Positions 48,958 through 61,100 of a stretch of DNA of 64,000 nt are shown one piece after another; position 1 is the stretch's first letter; each line of letters begins with the position of its first letter. The notes below the pieces were generated by a model that worked only from the letters and a program-made list of their open reading frames with translations, was not told where the DNA came from and ran no database searches. The DNA comes from Anthopleura xanthogrammica (Eukaryota; Cnidaria; Anthozoa; Actiniaria; Actiniidae), in contig OZ025217.1 in assembly GCA_964019055.1 (NCBI GenBank), positions 6,872,557-6,936,556 of the forward strand, written 5' to 3'. Position numbers and translations under genes: made by a program.

Positions 48958-49779
48958 GTGTGACGTAGAGGCGCGTCACGTGTCAGTTCGTGAGAGTTAG
49001 CTGAGCTGGAGTCACACACTACAAGAAGCAGGAAATTAAAGGACTTTTCATGCTTAGAGAACGATGTGAGTGTTTTGTTTACAAATACACGCACGCGCTG
49101 ACTGTACAATGAACGGAATTTTTCAATACTGCACGAGGCGGAGCCAATTAGAACGTAAGATTTATTACAGTTATTCTATAAAGTAATTTGGTCGTAAACC
49201 TTGCATGCATGTCAGTATTTTACGTCAAAGTGAAATTTTGTGGTCACATACTGACAAGAAGCAGGTAGAATAACTTGGTTTCCATTACGCGACACGGTAG
49301 AATTACAGAACACATGTTTCTGTTTATAAACACTGTACTATAGATTAGATTTTCGGATATTATCTTTAATTACGATTACGCATAAGACTAGTGCATGAGC
49401 AACTGACCTAGATCAGTGCATGGCGTATGAAATTAAGAATTGGTCAGTTTATATTGTGAAAGAGAGTAAAAACAGAAACTTCTTCTTCTACTTCTATTTT
49501 ATTACTTCGCAAAGCCGTTACGGCAAAAAGCGCGAGGGGCACGGTCAGCGGCCAAACATTTCCAAACGTTAATTAATGTAGGATAGTGAATGTCATTTGA
49601 TATTGAAAAAAGCTTTTTGCGTATCAGTTTTAAGAAATGTCGTGGTTGTATATAGGAACATCACAATAGAGTAATTTAATTTAGCCCGTGAAAGAGAGAT
49701 GATTATTTAGTTAGAACTAGTTGATAAAGAACAAAAGAAAAAAAAAAGAAATTTAGAATCTGCTACCGACTATTCAGGA

Positions 49780-50222
49780 ACTCATAAATAATTCACGAGC
49801 CTTTGGTCCAACTGTTGCGCCCATACACGTCACGTGCATGGACCTTTATACCCGATAAAGCCATCTTCATTAGTATTCAAGTGGTCTTTATATAAAGAAT
49901 ACTAATGAGGACGACTTTATCGGAGATAAAGGTGTCTCCAAGTTTAGATGAAGACTTAGAGCCTCATCAAGGTCAGTCTCACATACGATCACCGACGACC
50001 CACGAATGTTAGTCGACTAGCAATCCTGTCTTCAGACTGGCATGCTCTCTTCAAAATGTGGGAGCCTTTTTGGGACTGACTGAGTGCACGTGACAGTGAC
50101 GTATAAACCTCGCCTGCGCATGACAGTTACGTACAAACTTCTATCGATGTATAAAAGTCCATGTTCGTGACGTGTATGGTCGCTCTAATTCGACCAAAGG
50201 TTTGTGAATTACTCATGAGTTT
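49780..50222. mobile_element. About 440-bp element with 70-bp terminal inverted repeats
   Basis: AACTCATAAATAATTCACGA...CCTTTGGTC...CCATACACGTCACG at left is the complement of the 50150-50222 segment. A second hairpin inside (GATAAAGCCATCTTCATTAG at 49854 and its complement near 49900) may be another insertion. Confidence 0.7.
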
Positions 50223-51956
50223 TTGAAGTAGTTCAGTAAACTCGTAGATCGTGTTTTGTCAGGTCTAAAACCACTCGGCTTTGTTTCGTAGTTTTAAACC
50301 TGATAAAACACTCCTACTCGTTTATTAAACAGTATTTAGTTTGCCAATTCTTTCACGGGCCAAGTAAAATGTCTCTAAATCCATGAAAACTTGCGTAACT
50401 AAAATTGAATGATAATAGTACGTAAGTGTTGATCTAAAACAAATCAGCCCAAAACATGTAACAAAGTACGTATTGGATAAATGCATGTTCACCGGCGCAT
50501 AACAAAAATACTATCATACAAAATGAAAAGCTTAAATAAAAGCGTAATGTTTTGTTCTGACCAGTGCTTCAAGTTCTTATAGCTAAGCTAATTGTGGTTT
50601 ATAAAGAAAGCAAAACTCCTTGGAAAACCTTTGTCACTAAATACTGAACGGCCTCTATAATTATCCACCTTTACTCCTAGCCCCTTCCCCTTATTATTAG
50701 TATAGGTAATATCATGATTACCTCGGGATTCATTGTTTCCAGAGGGATGTTTAAGGTCTAACATCCCCCTGGATGAATTATTCATGAGGCATGGTCCCTC
50801 ATATGACAATCACCGGGACCATGGCTGGGTAGCATTGACCCAATCGAAAATTTTGCGCAATGACCCTGGACTACACACTATTGAACACCCCAGCACTTGT
50901 GGGACCCATTGAACAATCTTTGCGCATACGTTGACTAGACGAGAATTTTTCTTACTATTTGTGACGTAATCAAGACGGTTTGAAAACACTTCATTAATAC
51001 CGCACTAGGCGGGATTTGATAGGTAGTAGTGCTTTTGGCCGTGTTTCCATAGCAACTTTATTGGGACTCTACAGAGTACAGTTTACGCTCAAATTGTACT
51101 CCTCTCGACCAATCAGAATCGAGTTTTTCAGAATTTTCTCGAGTGTACTATAAACAATAACATACATTAAAAACGTGCTCGATTCTCAGTGATTGGCCGA
51201 TGAGAGCAGTGCAGTTCAAATGAAACACCAGTACAAAAATCTGTAATGTTAGTGCAAATTACAAATTTTGATTGGCTAAGAAAAAAATAGGAACTTAATT
51301 AGTATATGCGATAGCAACAGACCAACGTTAACCTTCCTTCTCTAGAAATTCCAGATGGCAGACTACGATGGCGGATTTTTGTCTCAAAAAAGATTTCAAA
51401 ATGCTATAAAATTCTAGCTAAATCACTGAGTTTAATTACTAATTAACAGTAAAGTCGGTTAAAAATGAAACCACAACCCTTGTTCTCATAACTGTTTGCC
51501 GGCTTGTATAAATTCTTTGTAGGCATTATTGTTGGTAAACCAATTTTGCTTTATTTAGCTTTATCCATGATATTTTTAAAGAAGTGGGGCCTAAGTTGTC
51601 GTAGAACGGGTTAGCACAACAGAGCTGAGCCCTCAACTTAAGTTCCTTTTTTTGGTAGTCTTTTTTAAAAACCTTTTTTTTAAATTAAATCCGACCCCCC
51701 TTTAAAGATTAAAACGATATGCTTCCTGAATTCGTAGTTAGATGCTCTTCGAAGTCGTTAAAAAACAGCATGAAACCAAGAAAAAACTGTGGAAACGGAT
51801 GAGGAATCTGTTATGATCCTTTAGCGATTTTCCGAACATTAACTATCCCCAGTGTGACCTATACAAATACTATGGAATTCTAACAAACATTAGCTGTATT
51901 TGTGGTTGGCAAGATAATGTAATTATTCGTCAAAGGCGAAGTGAATAATATTTTTA

Positions 51957-52095
51957 GTATATACCAACGAGGGAACCTCTAAACAGTTTAAAATTGTTTG
52001 AAAAAAGTTTTGAGTAGGATATCGAGCATTATCCCGAGATAGTGAACCAATGAGAACACGCCTTCTATGTAGGTTCCCACGTTGGTATATACTAA
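51957..52095. mobile_element. MITE with AGTATATACCAACG ends
   Basis: AGTATATACCAACGAGGGAA at left pairs with GGTTCCCACGTTGGTATATA at right. The interior is short and non-coding. Confidence 0.7.
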
Positions 52096-52515
52096 CAAAT
52101 AGTACATATAGTCGAAAGAAAAGGAGAAAAGGTTTGGAGCTGACTAATTAATAGATCTAGAGTATATGTTAATGCACTTTTTTGAAGATCTCATTAAAAA
52201 GTTTAGATTACGAAGATATAATAATTTGGGTTCCTGCGTCGATCTTTAATTGCATCTACCAGATGAGACGAATATATGCTAACAAATAACAGGGGGCCTT
52301 ATAACACATAATAATAAGATCATTAATAAATAATTTTATTTGAGAGATTCTTGTTTTTTTTTTCACTAAGAAAATAAGATAATTTTGGGATTTTTTCTTT
52401 GCTTTAATAAACAAAAATATTATGAAACTGTCTGTAATATGAAACTGAGTAATGTTAATTAAAATTACTTTACGCAAAAAAGCGGAGGCTCCAGTAAACA
52501 CAACGCTCATAACCA

Positions 52516-52678
52516 TCACAATAACTTGAGTCGTTGAGCAGTCTTGACATGCAGAAGATTCACAGCTTGTGTTAGTACTTCATTCCAGGCGCTGTCAAAG
52601 GTTCCTATGTCCTTGAGTTCAATAATCCTGTCAAATGGCCCGCGATATCTTAAGGTATACGTCATATTAAATTTAATG
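52516..52678 (-). CDS. Unidentified terminal exon candidate
   Basis: After an AACTGAG acceptor-like site the frame reads IKFNMTYTLRYRGPFDRI followed by IELKDIGTFDSAWNEVLTQA and a TGA. The composition and the mixed polar/hydrophobic pattern look protein-like, unlike the neighbouring AT-rich frames. No domain was recognised and no upstream exon was found to the right, where a TTGCCAGAAATATTGG element intervenes. It could be the last exon of a gene, a gene relic or chance. Confidence 0.25.
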
Positions 52679-53063
52679 CTCAGTTAGATAACGGCAAAAC
52701 TCTTGTCTGGAGCTCAATTCATGTACTCCGAACGACATTAAAGGCAGGATCGATGGAATAACAATTATTTTTCGGTGTGCTTTGGTCAAATCGAAAGTAA
52801 GTTTTAATTTGATAGCAACTATTCCAAGCATTGAGGACTCACTTTAGCATGTACATATTCTATTTTCTAACAGGGTATTAGGAGAACACGAAAAAGGACT
52901 TATTCCATGTCATATCGAACAATGTTACTTTCTTATTTTTTTAGTCGGCATCAATTCTTTACTTGAAAATTTGCCAATTATAGAGAACAAAAAATGGGAA
53001 AGTTCTAATTATTCAGGCGTAACATTCGTACCTATGCCGAGCTAGATTAAATTACTTTATAGA

Positions 53064-53344
53064 ACCGTTGCCAGAAATATGGGACATTAGCCTGCTTGCA
53101 AATGCGCAATGATGCGTTTCAGCTTACAAAATGGCCGCCGAGTCTTATAGGAAATGTATGGGGAATATAGAGCTTCCTCTATTTACGGCGAATAGGGTTT
53201 TATTTACTCTGAGCTCCTCATCGCGACAAACAATCCACCCTACAAGCTACTAAATAAGCGTAAAGTGATCATTGAATCATGCGACATATTGGTCATTTTC
53301 ATTCATGCGTAACACCGCTGACAATGTCCAATATTTCTGGCAAT
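53064..53344 (+). mobile_element. TTGCCAGAAATATTGGACA-family element (intact reference copy)
   Basis: Left end TTGCCAGAAATATGGGACAT; right end ATGTCCAATATTTCTGGCAA: terminal inverted repeats of about 20 bp. Interior as at 45640-45850 and 59783-60641. No coding capacity. Confidence 0.8.
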
Positions 53345-53869
53345 GCTAAGTTTTTAATCGTGAAACACCTGTTAATTTGTGAAAATTGTCTGAATTGAAT
53401 TCAATTATTTAAACATTAAATTTCATGAAATCGGAATAGACCAGTTGAGTGCATAGATACGTTATGAAGGAAAGAAAAGGCTTTTTTTTGAAGCTGATCG
53501 TTTGGATATTCTAAGCTGTTAGTAGATAACAAAATGAATTATTTATGTCAGTCAAAATTTGTCTTGATTAACGGTTCTTACAAAAAAATCAATAAACGTT
53601 ATCGAATGCAATTTTATTCATCAAATCGAAGAAAAGAATCTAGATTGACTACAACGTCAGCGACCATATTGCAAGCTAGTGATGCATAGTAAAAATACTT
53701 GAATTTGCCAGAACGTTCTGTTTTATCTGATCATGATTGCTATATATACCATATATAGAGCGCATGCAAAGGTGAATTAATTAAAAGATAAGTTTTACAA
53801 ATGCTATAGTTTAAAGCGTTGCCAAATGTGACAGTTGCTGCTTTATGGGCAGGTTAAGTGAAAACGTCC

Positions 53870-54885
53870 TTACCGCCGTTAGGTACATTTACAGCGCGAC
53901 GTGCCTTACCGTATCCACCCAACAAACTTTTTTACAAGTTAGCCAATCAGAAAGCGAGAATCTGTAAATTTGCATGTGAACTTGCTTTGTTGTTACCGCA
54001 AATATTTCAACTTCGGAGCAAGAACTTGAAGAAATTCACGCCGGGCCCAGAAGGGGTCAAAAAACGACGGGGTTGTGTTAACTTTAGTACGTTTCATCGG
54101 AACTTCATGAAACTTAGTAACTTTACAGACCTACTCGTACCAAGAAAATTGTTCTTTTTATTTTCTTGAATTTAGTCGTTTTTGGCGGGAAAATGACGTC
54201 ATAAATATGGCGCGAAAATTTCAAATTTACTCGATTGAAGATTGATTAGATGGATTTGAAAGAGCACGTAAAGAGAATGTCAAAACTGAAGACCAAACAA
54301 AAATTCGATATAGTTATGGGGATTTTTTTAATTTTTGAATATTGCCAAATCAGCCATTTTGTTACTAAAAATAGAAACAAAATGGCGGATTTCAGAAATT
54401 AAAAAAATTATATCTCTCCATCCCTTTATTAAATTTTTGTTTTCTTTTCAGATTTGATACTCAGGCAATAAGGTCTTTCCAATACTCAAGACAAAATTTT
54501 AATCCGTTGAATTTGAAATTTTGGCGCCATATAGATGACGTCATTTCCCGCCAAAAACGTCAAAATTTAAAAAAATAAAAAGAACAAATTTGTAGGTACG
54601 ATTAGCTCTTTAAAGTTGCCAAGTTTCATAAAGTTCCGACAAAACGTCCAAAAGTTAACACAACCCCGGCGTTTTTTGACCCCTTCTGGGCCCGGCGTGA
54701 AAATGCTTAAAAATCTCTATTTCTAAAACCAGTTTTGCTCTTTTGGCTTGCTAACACTTAATACTTTCTTAGACAGTCTTTTTCATGTGGAAATTCTTTG
54801 CAAGAAGTGATTTATCGTACTTGTACGAAACTTTGGCAGGGTGGCCACGGTAAGGCGCGTCGCGCTGTAATATTATCAATATATA
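53870..54885. mobile_element. About 1-kb foldback element
   Basis: Outer ATTTACAGCGCGACGTGCCT (53888) is complementary to AGGCGCGTCGCGCTGTAAT (54852). Inner arms around GCCGGGCCCAGAAGGGGTCA (54041) and TTTGGCGGGAAAATGACGTC (54180) pair with TGACCCCTTCTGGGCCCGGC (54680) and GACGTCATTTCCCGCCAAAA (54538). The open frame at 53858-54169 is arm sequence, not a gene. Confidence 0.75.
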
Positions 54886-55155
54886 CAACTCTTATAGCGG
54901 GTGCTGTTGAGCATTTTACAGTAAACAAAAAATCAAGTTTATTAAAGGTAGGACAACATAGGTATCTCAGTGCATTAGCATTTTATATGTAAGTCAAGTG
55001 TGAATCAGAAATTGTTTTTTTCTAAATTCAAGCAAACCTATAGAGAATTGTTTCAGGATCGTTTCTTAGCTTAAAAAACATATATTGGTAAACAGACCGA
55101 GACAGAAAGTACCTTAGAACTGACTAGATCCTGTGATGGTTTCACAGGTGACACG

Positions 55156-58100
55156 ATGACACTCGAAGAACAGACTCCGCCGAGGAAGTCTGTAGACTCT
55201 CATGTACGAGATTTCTGTCAGTACACAACGACACACGGATTTAGCAGACTTGCCGCAGCCCGTGACCGTGGTGTTTCAAGGCACATGTTTTGGATTTTCA
55301 TGTTAATCAGTGCTCATTCTCTATTTTATTACCACACATACATGATCATTACAGACTACTTGGCAAGACCCATCAGGACTAAAGTAACGATGAGACATGG
55401 CAAGGTTAGTGATAAATACGAATATTTATAACTTATTGGGATTTTGAGCCGCCAATACGGGTTTGTATCGCGATTCTCCTATATGTTTGATCGGGAGAGA
55501 GCCGCCAATATCAACCCGTATTGTCGGCTCAAAATCGCAATAAGTTTTGTATCGCGATTTTCTGAGCCGACAATACGGGTTGATATTGGCGGCTCTCTCC
55601 CGATCAAACTTACAGGAGAATCGCGATACAATATAATATACGGAAACTAAGTATATAATGAATTTAAACACGGCCTACGAACATCTACTTGATCTAATAC
55701 GGATCTTATCACAGGCATAGGAAAAACCTAATAAATGCACGACTGAAACTCACGTTCCTTTAGTCAATTATACCGATGGCAGTGCGAAGGGGATCAAGAG
55801 GACAAATGTGCTCCTTCGTTTTGAATGATATTTGATAACAAGCCCTAATTCAAGCCATGGGTGAAGTCATACCAGAGCCATGAGGCTCTTGTGTCTGGTG
55901 CAGAACACCTGTTTTCGCCACGATCTGAAGTCTCGCTACCCTCTGCATGTGATGTTCACAACGGGTTCACAAATCATTTTTACAGAAATTCTCCACCACA
56001 TTTAGAGTGCTTTTATTCCCTGGATAATAGGCATAAGGGAAAATTCATTAGACCGTCATATTTTGCACAACAATGATTTTGTTTGTATATATCGATGATT
56101 TATCAATTGAAAGCTGCTTTGTCACGAAAAGTTGGAGTTATTTGATTGAGTTAACAGTCTCAGAATGCTGCGGGACAATACTAGGCTTTTTGCAACAAAC
56201 AGCCACGTGACTTTTACTGGATGGCAAAAAATTCGGGTTTCCTTTATTTCAAAACCTTTTGCAGGATTACTTATGTTATATCCAAGACCTTTTCAAAAAT
56301 ATTTTTTTCTCTTATGAGATAATTTCGTTTTCAAGATGCGAATCAATTTAAAGTTTGTTTGCCATCCAGCAGGGCCTTCCCCAAGGGACCTTTGGCTGAA
56401 TTGATTCGTTATCAAAGTGCTATATCAGCACGTGGCTGTTTGCTGCAAATGGCCTATCGCGATAAAGGCTATGGGAAAGTAAATGAGTACAAAAATTAAC
56501 ATGTTTATTCTAAATTGAATATTTTTTCATTTCATTAGGATATGGTGTTTCCAACGGTGACACTTTGTAATCACAATATTTTACGAAAGAGCAAAGTTCC
56601 CTCATCACTGATAAACGAAATATCAAAAATAACAAACACAATAAGTAAGTGGACTTCATTGTACACCAACCAACTAAATAAACAACCAACCATCCAACCA
56701 ACCAACCAACCAACCAACCAACCAACCAACCAACCAACCAACCAACCAACCAACCAACCATCCAACCAACCAACCAACCAACCAACCAACCAACCAACCA
56801 ACCAACCATCCAACCAACCAACCAACCAACCAACCAACCAACCAACCAACCAACCAACCAACCAACCAACCAACCAACCAACCAACCAACCAACCAACCA
56901 ACCAACCAACCAACCAACTAACCAACAAACTAGCCAACCAACCAACCAACCAACTAACCAACAAACTAACCAACCAACTAACCAACAAACAAGCAGACAA
57001 TGGAATTTAGAAGTTGCACATAGCCGGAATGGCTCTTCTGAATTAAGCAAAAACTTTAAATATATTAAGTGGATACGAAGAGGTTTATCGAAGTCTAAAG
57101 TTTGCACATTTTTATGGATTTGGAGCTTTGATTTGAACATATTGTTCTGTGGTCATTCAAGCGAATTAAGGAAAGGTCATCGCTAAGGGCTAACTCGGGT
57201 CCTGTTTGAGTAATTTTCTTAAATTATCTCGATTTTCACTCACCGTAACATGCTCTTTCATTGAGTCAATATATTTTTGTTGGTCTTGGGTTGATATTTA
57301 AGATGAGACGATAGAAGTTTTGACTTACTGCTATTTTCATCAACATACGAACTCTGTAGTTGCGAGTTGCGAGTTGCGAGTTGCGAGTTACGAGTTACGA
57401 GTTACCAGTGGAATTTGTTTTTTCACTGCCGTCAGTCAAAATATAAAAGATACCGATTGATTAGTTTTGATTGACGGCAGCGAAAAACCAAATTTCAGCT
57501 CCCAGCTACCGAATTCTCATGTTCATGAAAATAGTAGTAAAAGATCTTATTTTCCATAAATCAGTCAAAAGAAGCTCGAGAAACAAAACACGTAAAGCTG
57601 CTGGTCAAACGTTTATAGCAAATCCTGAGCTGAAGCATAGTGCCCAAGAGGAATGGGAACTTTTTCGTAACTTGTATTATCAATACGACAAGGATACGTT
57701 GAAGAAATATGGCCACCAATTGCAAGACATGGTATTGGACTGCAGTTTCAATGGAGAAGACTGCAGGTACTGAATGTATTCTGTATTGCATTCATGTAAT
57801 ATCGAATTGCATTTTTGGACAATAATGCTTCAGGCTTTTATTTGCATGGGATATAGCTTGCAAGCAGGTATTGTTCTATGTGAAATTCTTCTTTTGAAAT
57901 TTTTCAAGTCCGCAGTATGATAAAGCTTTCACGTGGCGTCAAGTTTGGCTGGATGATGTTGGCAACTGTTACATGTTTAATCGAGCCCTGGATGATAATG
58001 GGGAGAATGTTGAGCCATACAAATCAACACTGGCTGGGGATTTGAATGGTAAGTGACAAACATGAGTTTAACATAATATACAGCATATATACAATTTGTC

Positions 58101-61100
58101 TGCGCATGCGCCAGATTTTGGCTTTGAACTGTCTTCGTGGCCATTTTGCTTGCGTTTTGAGCCGCGGTAGAAGATTTGTTGTCGATCTACGTCTGGTTTA
58201 TGGATATACGAGAGAAACCAGCAATGGGATAAGACAGTCTATTTGCATTTGTAGTGCTGTGGATGATTATTTTCAATTTGAAGCTCGTAGATTACGAAAT
58301 ATTTAGGATCAAAGTCGGTCGAAACAAGGAAAATGTTTAAAACCCACCTACTTTCTTCAAGGGTTTATACAAATCGAAGATGATTAGAAGGAATGCCTAC
58401 CAGTCAAAGTTAGTACTGATATATTGAAGCTTACATTCTGTGAATTACAGTTCTATGTGTCTGCGTATCAATAAAATATTTTGCTCTGTTTTGGTTGAAT
58501 AATTTACGATTTTACACGGTCGTGTTATCCACACTTTCTACCTAAAGTACTACACTTGTTAGGTCGCCCCCCAGGCAAAGTATTCAATTATTGGCTTTCT
58601 TTTAACCTTACTCTTTGCATTCAAACACTTTCTGGAGGCTCTGAAGTGGTCCCTCTATATCAGATCATGTTATTTTGGTACCATGGTACCAAGTGCGTCT
58701 TGTTGTTATGATTTCAGCGTACTTTAGATTCCTTTGCATGGAATATTACGAATACATTATGCTTTGAATTTTGTGGTAAAAGCTAGCTTAATTGTTCATA
58801 TTTGGATATCTTGTCATCAGCTTTCGGACCGTTTGATATAGCTTTGTTTCAAAGTAAGTTTTAGTCCAAGATTGTGGTTTCTAACTTAAGGCTTTTCCGA
58901 ATAAATTTTTAGAAAACTTTGCTTTGTAACTCGCCCCCCAGCCATTTTTATTCATGATCCCTTCCTTTATTCATCGTAGTTTCGGTATGTGTGGTTTGTT
59001 AGAGCTAAAGAGTGGTCCCACTTGCTTTGCGATGGATTTTATGTGCATCAGTCTCGCCATTCTTTTGTTCTTTTCGGAATAAACACTGTTAAACCACAGG
59101 AATCCCACACAAATAATTCCCTTACTTCGCCGGATAAAAAGCAATACGAAACCAAAAAATCTCAAAATTACAAAAATCGACAAAAAAAAAAAAAATTAAT
59201 AATTTTTAAATCTTTTATAACGATTAAAACAGTGTTTTAAAAACCGCAAAATTAAAGCTTGGGAAGCCTGTGGTTCAAATCTGGCGCATGCCCAGACAAA
59301 TTGTACATATACTATAATATACAGCTATTTCAAAAAAGCTTGGTGAAGGCTTTTTTGCTTGTTTCATGCTGCATGCTGCATACCAAGCCCGAAATGCAGT
59401 ATGGGTGATTTGAATTCAAGCAGCAAAGGCAAAACGATGTGGAATTTTACCAGACTTTGTCTGCAGGTTTTTTCAAGCATGTTTTCTTCTCTGTTGACAT
59501 TATTTACACATGAATATAATAAATTTTAAGCTTGGTAAGCAACGTGCAACATGCAGCAAGCAACATTTTTTTGAAATACCTGTATACTATTCGAAAATTA
59601 TCATCTTTTCCAGTTCCTGGAAATCGTAGAAATATAACTAATAATTCGAGGAAAAATAACATTTAATTTATAATTTTTTGATTTTAGATAAGTAATAAGG
59701 AGGAAAAATAGATTTTGGTAGCACAATAATAAAGTGCGCACCGTCGGCTTCCATTGATAGCAGTTGAATTTCAACTGAACTCATTGCCAGAAATATGGGA
59801 CACGAGCCTGCTCATACATGCGCAATGATGCGTTTCAGCTTGCAAAATAGCCGCCGAGTCTTATAGGAAATGTATGGGGAATATAGAGCTTCCTCTATTT
59901 ACGGCGAATAGGGTTTTATTTCCTCTGAGCTCCACATCGCGACAAACAACCCACCCTACAAGCTACTAAATAAGCGTAAAATGATCATTGAATCATGCGA
60001 CATATTGGTTCCCGGACTACTTGCCTTCGAAAGGCTTCGAAAGCTCTAGATTCCATACATCGTCTGGCCACACTTGACCCCAAAATCGTCTTATTTGAGC
60101 TCGAAAAAATTTAAAAGTAAAAGAGCTCCACCTCGATATCACAAAACGAGTGTTTAATAAATCCAAAACCGCTCAAAATAGACAGCATGCCTTCAGAATG
60201 TAGGTTCCCAAGAAGCTTGAAGTTAGGTTAAATTTTAAGCGATTCGACGCGTTGTTAGCTCGTAGTTTTCAGTTAAAAATGACAAGAAACCACAGAGAAC
60301 TGCTCCAAACAGCTTCAAAAACCCCTAAATATCGCCATTTTGTTTTTACAAGCTCCTATTGACTGCTGAGATACAATAAGGAAGCTTAAAGTAACGATTT
60401 ACGTTTGAAACTTGTTTCTTGTCCTTCATGGGCTTCCTGTGGTGAGGCTTATCAACATAAAAATAATAGTTGTTTTTTTGATTGTCAAGTAACTATTTTT
60501 TGGCAAGAATTGTTTTACTAACATCATAGTTGAATATAAATATGTGCTTGGAAACCATGTAGTTATATTTTTCCTCTAGAAAACCACTTCATTTTCATTC
60601 ATGCGTAACACCGCTGACAATGTCCAATATTTCTGGCAATGTTTACCTTCATCTCGCTCCGGCTTTTGCGCGAATCCCCCAACTGAAATAAGAAACCCAT
60701 GTTTTGTCGTTTTTTTTTGTGTTTGTTGACATAGCTTTCTCAACCATCTTTAAAAGTCTTTATTTTACTCTTACTTGTTTATTTAAAAACTCAAGTTTCT
60801 TATTTCTTTCTAAGAATCCCCTGTCCCTCTTTTTAATATCTTTTTTCACTGGATGGATATCATCACTTCGGATATGACTGAATATCCGTCTCTTAACATT
60901 GTACCACGTGACTCTTTGGACCAGTTGACTACGCCCGAAAATTTATCGTTGGGTTGTAATATCTATATAAGAGATGCACCATCCAGTCTACACCATCGCC
61001 TGATGAAGACTAGCAAAACGCAGTCAAAACACCCTTTAATCGTAAGACAAACGAATACGTATCATTTTTTTAATTTCTATTATTTTCCTTAGGTTTGAGG

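Larger units (their letters stand above)
48958..55155. other. Spacer between the two DEG/ENaC genes
   Basis: 6.2 kb with no complete gene. Inverted-repeat elements lie at 49780-50222, 51957-52095, 53064-53344 and 53870-54885. One unplaced minus-strand exon candidate is at 52516-52678. Bases 48958-49779, 50340-51950 and 52100-52510 hold only AT-rich unique-looking sequence. Confidence 0.5.

Noticed and set aside
53858..54169. Plus-strand 103-aa frame
   Set aside because: It is an arm of the 1-kb foldback element, and its complement occurs at 54520-54860.
55426..55671. Mutually similar frames on both strands ([13 protein letters not shown])
   Set aside because: Both come from the palindrome at 55464-55629.
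56510..57186. NQPT- and GWLV-repeat open frames
   Set aside because: Translation of the CCAA microsatellite in intron 2 of DEG/ENaC gene 2.
58046..58306. 86-aa plus-strand frame after exon 4 of gene 2
   Set aside because: It begins in the exon in a wrong frame and runs into the MULE-like element; no domain.
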